Part shown: one piece after another, positions 41,925 to 48,200 of the stretch
Position numbering within the stretch: position 1 is the first letter of the stretch
Layout: the number at the start of each line of letters is the position of its first letter
NCBI RefSeq assembly: GCF_001039355.2
Contig: NW_019774147.1
Span: 419,219-483,218 of the forward strand
Direction: 5' to 3'
DNA: 64,000 nt
Source: Lingula anatina
Lineage: Eukaryota; Brachiopoda; Lingulata; Lingulida; Lingulidae
The notes under the pieces: generated by a model
Seen by the model: only the letters and a program-made list of their open reading frames with translations
The model's database searches: none
What the model was told of the DNA's origin: nothing
Position numbers and translations under genes: made by a program

Positions 41925-44900
41925 TATCCTGTCTGGTAGTTTGCAAATTCAATTTATCTAATATCAATTTACTACTAAGTCTGCTTTATTCATACTCAAG
42001 AAAAAAAATCATATTTGTCATAATTTAAATATCTTATATAACAAGAGATATTAAGAGATTATTTTCCAAATAGAAAATAGGCAAGTCGTATATTCACACA
42101 ACCATTGCCAGTATCATTATATAGTATATATACAAATTCTCAACAAAGATCATCCTTGTATTTAGGTCAAAGGTATGCAGTCGGCATGCAAATTCTTTGG
42201 GAAAGTATCCCCATAATATACCAAAAAAATCCATAAATGTTTCAACTACAAATCAATTGCCTACCTTTAACACATATGCATGATACAAGTATTCAAGGAT
42301 AAGAACACAATGTTCCAGTTTACATTGAGCAGAACATGACTGTCTGTACAATACATAGGTAAATGTGTCCACATGCAATTTACATACATTTAAACCAAGT
42401 CTTGTATTTTACCCATCACTTGTCTCCTAGTACTTCTATGGCAATTTGTTACACTTGGGTAAGTAACCTATGGAAGTTGACCTTTCTGAACTTGGATATC
42501 TAATGGTATGATGGACAGGAAAAAAACAAGTGTGTAAAGAGATCAGAAAACTTTCTATAGAAAAAATTACTTACACTGTCATGTTGCTTACTCTACATTT
42601 TTAAGAACGAAAAATGGCTTCACACAAATATAGATGCTTAACAGTTGAACAACATTAGAAGAGGATCTAGCTGAGGATCAGAGAGGCCTAATTGCCTCCT
42701 GAGTATGTACCACTCTTTGGATTAATGTTATAATTGGTTACCACAGCATTTTTGCAACAGCATTTTTTTAATTTGTCCTCATCAGTCATCTTAGATGAAA
42801 AATAATGTATATGTGGACTGTCTATGAGAGTGCTATGATGAACCAGTTACATGCAGACACCCTCATGTACAGTGCAAACCGCTGAGAGCATATTAAAACT
42901 AGAGGATCAGAGAGGCGATACCGCCTCCGAATATTGTACCACCAGCTGGAGCAAGCGCATTCGTATAGACCCCCACATACACAAAATAAGGGGTGCAGCC
43001 ACCAGTCTTGTGCTTGACAAGCTGTAAAAATGCAATCAACAAGAATTTTCAAAATATGCAAAAAATATATATAACTAAAAATGGTGCAATCAAAGTTAAG
43101 TTCATTGTAAGGTAGGTCAAAGGTCAATTTCAAGGTCACAGTAAATTGCCAGTATATGACTTCCTATCCAACTTCAATAGTAACTATGGACCTATCTCTG
43201 CCAGTTTTGGAGATAAAAGGGAAGCAAAATTTGCAAAGTTCAGTTCATGGTGAAAAGTAGGTCAAAGGTCAATTTCAAGGTCACANGTGCAAACCGCTGA
43301 GAGCATATTAAAATAAACTCTATGATCTACACTGCTTGTCACTGCTATAAGCATAACGAAATAAAATGAAAAGCCATTACTGAAAAATTATTCACAAAAC
43401 AATGAAATGAACATCATGCAAACAAATCAGTAAAACAAAATAAAAGTATTTACTCTAAAGGATTTCAGACAGACTTTCAGAGTGGCTTGAATGGAGCACA
43501 TCCTTCAGAAAACATGCCCAAATAATTATTTCTTTATTAAAATACACAAATTGGAAATTCATTTGTAAATATTGAGCTTCAAAAAATAGCCCTTTTGCTA
43601 GGGGTAAGAGTTTATGAGCTACATGGTCACGTGGTCTGGTGTTGACTTACAAGCCACAGGAGGAGAGGGCCAGCATTTAATTATGACTATATATAATAGT
43701 GTTAATAGTATAAACAGATATTCTCAATGAATACATCCAGTGAAGTAAAAAAAAAAAAAAATTAAGTGAAAAATGCATTCACGAATTTTACTTTTTTCTA
43801 AAACTCTGGTGAAAGAAATTGATAAATCTATTTATTTTTTGTGTGTGTGTAATCATGCAAACATTTTTTCGATACATGCCTTGGTAGTACTATATGCACA
43901 GTTTTCATATTCAGTAATGAAGGTTAGAGCGAGGAAATATATTCCAAATGCATAAATAACAAGTTTAAAGGGATAATAACTCTTCGTTTCGGCCAAAAAA
44001 TGAATTTTCCTGGAGTAAACAACAATTTTCCCATACTTACCAATGGTTAATGAATCCATTTTTACATTCAAAGTTAGTCCCTGGTTTTTTTCTAAAAAGC
44101 TTGGTTTTTTGTTAAAATCTCTTAAGAGATTTTAACAGAGTATAGCCATCAATGGAGGTCACATGGTCTAAAGACAAGCTCAAATATCAGAATAATAGCT
44201 ATAACTGCCGTTTTTATGGTAAAACAGAATATATTATATTTCTATGAGTTATTTACAATATTTTTATTGTGAAATATAGATCTTATACGAAGAGTTATTA
44301 TCCCTTTAATTGTTAACGAGCTCTTGGTCAACTATCAGGCATTTAAATTGCATCAGCAATGAGTAAGTATATTTATAAGCTTGTCAACTGCTGATAGTTA
44401 ATTTGGAAGACTATCAGCTTTTAATATGATCTAATTCACTCGAGACAACCATACTAGTAGTCTTATCACATCTATTGTCACCGAAGTTAGTAAGAAAGTC
44501 ACAGAAGACCGTCACAGACAAGGTAAAAAGAGCATCAACGAATGCTAGATCCTTCACTGCTTTTTTTAGTGCAGCCCATGACAACACACTAAGGCAAAAC
44601 AAAAATTGCTGAACTCCGTTTAACATAGCCTTCCCTAACTTCACTGTATTCAATATTTAGCTCAGCTGACTTTCTTAAAGACCCTTAGCTTGTATGGCGT
44701 AATAGGCTCATGTGACCCAGACCTGTGCTTCATTTTTGGATATTCAGGTAGGGTTTTCAAAAATTCTTTTTTTTTCCACTAAGAGATTGTTTTAATACCA
44801 TTTATAGGGTGGTGATCGATCCAAACATATCTCTAGAATACAGATTGATTACTGGATCTACGAAATTCAAGAAATGGTTTTTAACATGGCTCAAACCCTT

Positions 44901-45239
44901 TCAGCAAGGAATAGTTTCTGTACCTGAGAAAATTAACAAATTCAGATCCAGACATCATACCAGCTGGGTTGATTGAGCTCTACAGCGTTTTCACTAAAGT
45001 GCAACAATGTAATTAGTTTAATTATCTGACCCACCTCCTCAACCAGCTAAGGGTCATTTAAGCTGAGCACACATGATAGTTAATTACCCCTAGCTGCTCG
45101 AGGACGTGTTTCAGACAATTTAGCTTAAAACACTGACTGCACTTTTACAGAATTGGATCAACCCAGCTGGTATGATGTCTGAACCTGAATGGGGTCTAAT
45201 AGTAGCTGTCCTTAAATTAGTCAAAAAAAAAAAAAAAAA

Positions 45240-45286
<47 letters not shown>

Positions 45287-48200
45287 AAAATAAAAAGAGT
45301 TGAAAGGTTACAACTATGATACCCAATAAAGAAGGCATTACCAATATACATCATAATGTACTGAATCAATCTATATAGATTACTGTATGAGATGTACATG
45401 CAATAAAGTTTATGATCTGATGCACATGGCAAAACACGAGTTTCAGGCCATATCCATGATACCTGCATTGTCTAAGCTGGTGATGCAATGGATCAATCAA
45501 TTATCCCATTCAATTTTGAAAAAAAAATGACTCTTTCAACTGAAAAAAAATTCACTGATATTTTGTTTAAATCAGAACAGATCAGCTTCCAAATGACAAA
45601 ATCCTTTAAATATTAATGTCTCTTGGGGTCTGTTATTCTTGCCATGTGCAATGAGCAATTTTAATAACAGCATAAAGACTATGAAGCTAGACTTCACAAA
45701 AGAAATAACACAAATACATAAATTGATATATGTTTTTCCAACTGAATAGTCTTTTAGAAAATGTAACCATAGCACTGACTGCTCACCTGCAGCTCTGAAA
45801 AACAGTCTGGTGACTGAACAGTTAACTGTGTGCTATCCTGTGTAGCCTAGAGCTGAATTCACACTATTCTCCGCAGTATTCTATTGAACAGCTTGAGCCT
45901 GCAATTAAAAATTTTAAATAATAAAATACCATGGGAATACATCAAAGTCTTTTCTTCAAATCCCAAAGGTTGCATGCATCTGATGGATGAGCCAACATAC
46001 AATATCTTAAAATTAACTGCCTAAATACTGACTCTTCCTAAAAACAACTTTGCACAACTGATGGCACCTGTATGAGAAAATGCTCAGAATTGCACTTTAC
46101 TTATTAGGAACAATTTGCATCATAGCCCCTATATTTTGCACAAAGTAAACTGCACTGACAAATCTGACAAAAATTTTTTTTGTGAGACCCAGAAAAATGA
46201 GTGGCTGTAAAACACACCACTTGTACTTGTCAGATACTGGTTTGGCAGAGGTAATGTTATAGAGTTAGAAATACCTTATTTTCTTCACAAGCCGTCCAGG
46301 TGATTAGATTTCAATTTTTACAGTTCCTGGTTAAACTAAAATGTACTTGGACAGAAAAACAAATGCTTAAAACAATTAATGACTTATCTTGAATGACTTA
46401 CTATTTATACTTTTCCTATTTTACCCTTGAACTTCAGTCCAGAAGTTGGTCTAAACTTTTAGAATAAAACTAAAGCCTATTTTGACTTGGGATGAATCAG
46501 TTATGCAATCAAATGACAAGTAAGACCTGTTTTATAACAAGAAACATCTGTTTTAAACCAACAAATTTGTTGTTTTTAAGCTACTGTATATCTCACCAGA
46601 ATAAGACCCATTCCCATAGATTTTAGATCGATAGATCGATCCCTGTGGGGAGTCTCAATAGATTACTGTCAGCTTAGCCAGCTTAAGCGTCTGTCCCGCC
46701 TACTAAAAGCTGTAAGGGGGTCATTAACTATGGTGCGCGCTCGGCTGACTGCAATTTAGCATGAACCACCAGGGAGTTAGGTCGATCTAAATCTAAATCT
46801 ATGGGAATGCACCCTTAGGGAAGACCAAAACTTTGGTCTAACATTTTGGACCAATTTTTGGTCTAGAGGTTTGGTAGAGATAGCCCCAGACAGTGTATAG
46901 CTTTATAAAAATAGTCTCTGATGTGGCTTTTAGCAGTTTAAGTTAATAACTTAAATTAGATGTGATGACTTATGGATTCTTTTGCCTCCTTGGCTATAGT
47001 GCAAACAAGTCAGTGTGTTGGAAAACTGCATAGCGTTTGGCTTATTTTTCCCATCAAAACAAATTGTTACAGTTCTCTGCTATAATTCATGGACAGTAAT
47101 AGGAATGCCTGAACTCAACAGTTTTAAATCATTTAAAAGGGTATGGTCTACTGCATACTGAATTACCAGCTCAGCAGTAATCCACCTCTAATCCACCTCC
47201 AGTAATCCAAAGGACTGCTTAAAGATATTTTAACCCTTTATTATTATCTAGGTACAGAAATTTTTTTCCAGTCTAATTATTCAATATTGCATCTTTGTGC
47301 TGATTTAAAACAATAAGAAACCTCAAAAATATAAAATATCGGTGTTTATATTTTTTTTCGTTGCAATGTATAAGCACAGGCAACTCAAAGCTTTAATCAT
47401 CAATTTAACACCTTCACCTTCAACCCTAAATTAAACTTTATTACAAAAATTGGCAGAGTTGACCAGGAGTGTATAGGCTTCAATCCTGTGCTGTTAATTT
47501 GGTTTGCTTTTGATATGGAGTTATGAGCCCCTAATTACAGATTTTCATTAAACAAAGGCATTATTTTGCTTTATCAATGATAAAATCTGAACTAAAACTT
47601 CTAAGAAAAATCACTGGCAGGATTTTGGAGTACTAAATGGTGTCAATAAATCAGCATCGAAATAGTGATGGTGGGTGCTCAGGTAAAAGAGAAATTTAAA
47701 AAACTGATTTATTAGTTTTTACCCCAAAATCTCAATTATCACATCACCCTTAAGATGGTATATGTGTTAATGTTAATTAATTTAGTCAGTGGGCATTGGT
47801 GATTTATCTGTTATCCAAAGGATTATATGTAAAGCAATAAATAAGGAGCCTTGGGCGAAGGGTAACAATATCCTTGATACAGTTTAATGTGAAACTTTAA
47901 AATACACTAAAACTGACACATTTTTGGAAAACTCAATGTATGATATTGTGTTAGATAACACAGATTGCAGCAGTTGCACTATAATCTCCTTCCTGAGTAA
48001 TGACATCATGTTCTCTCTACATATATAAAATGTAACACAAATGGTTTTAGATAAGTTTGCTTAAAAAATTATTATTATTATTTTTTTTTGACATTTCATC
48101 ATCATCATCAGAATGAAACTGTCCAAGTTACCCAAGATATTGAATTAACTTCAAATGTAACCATGCTATTACTTAACAATATCTGACTACCTAGATGTGA

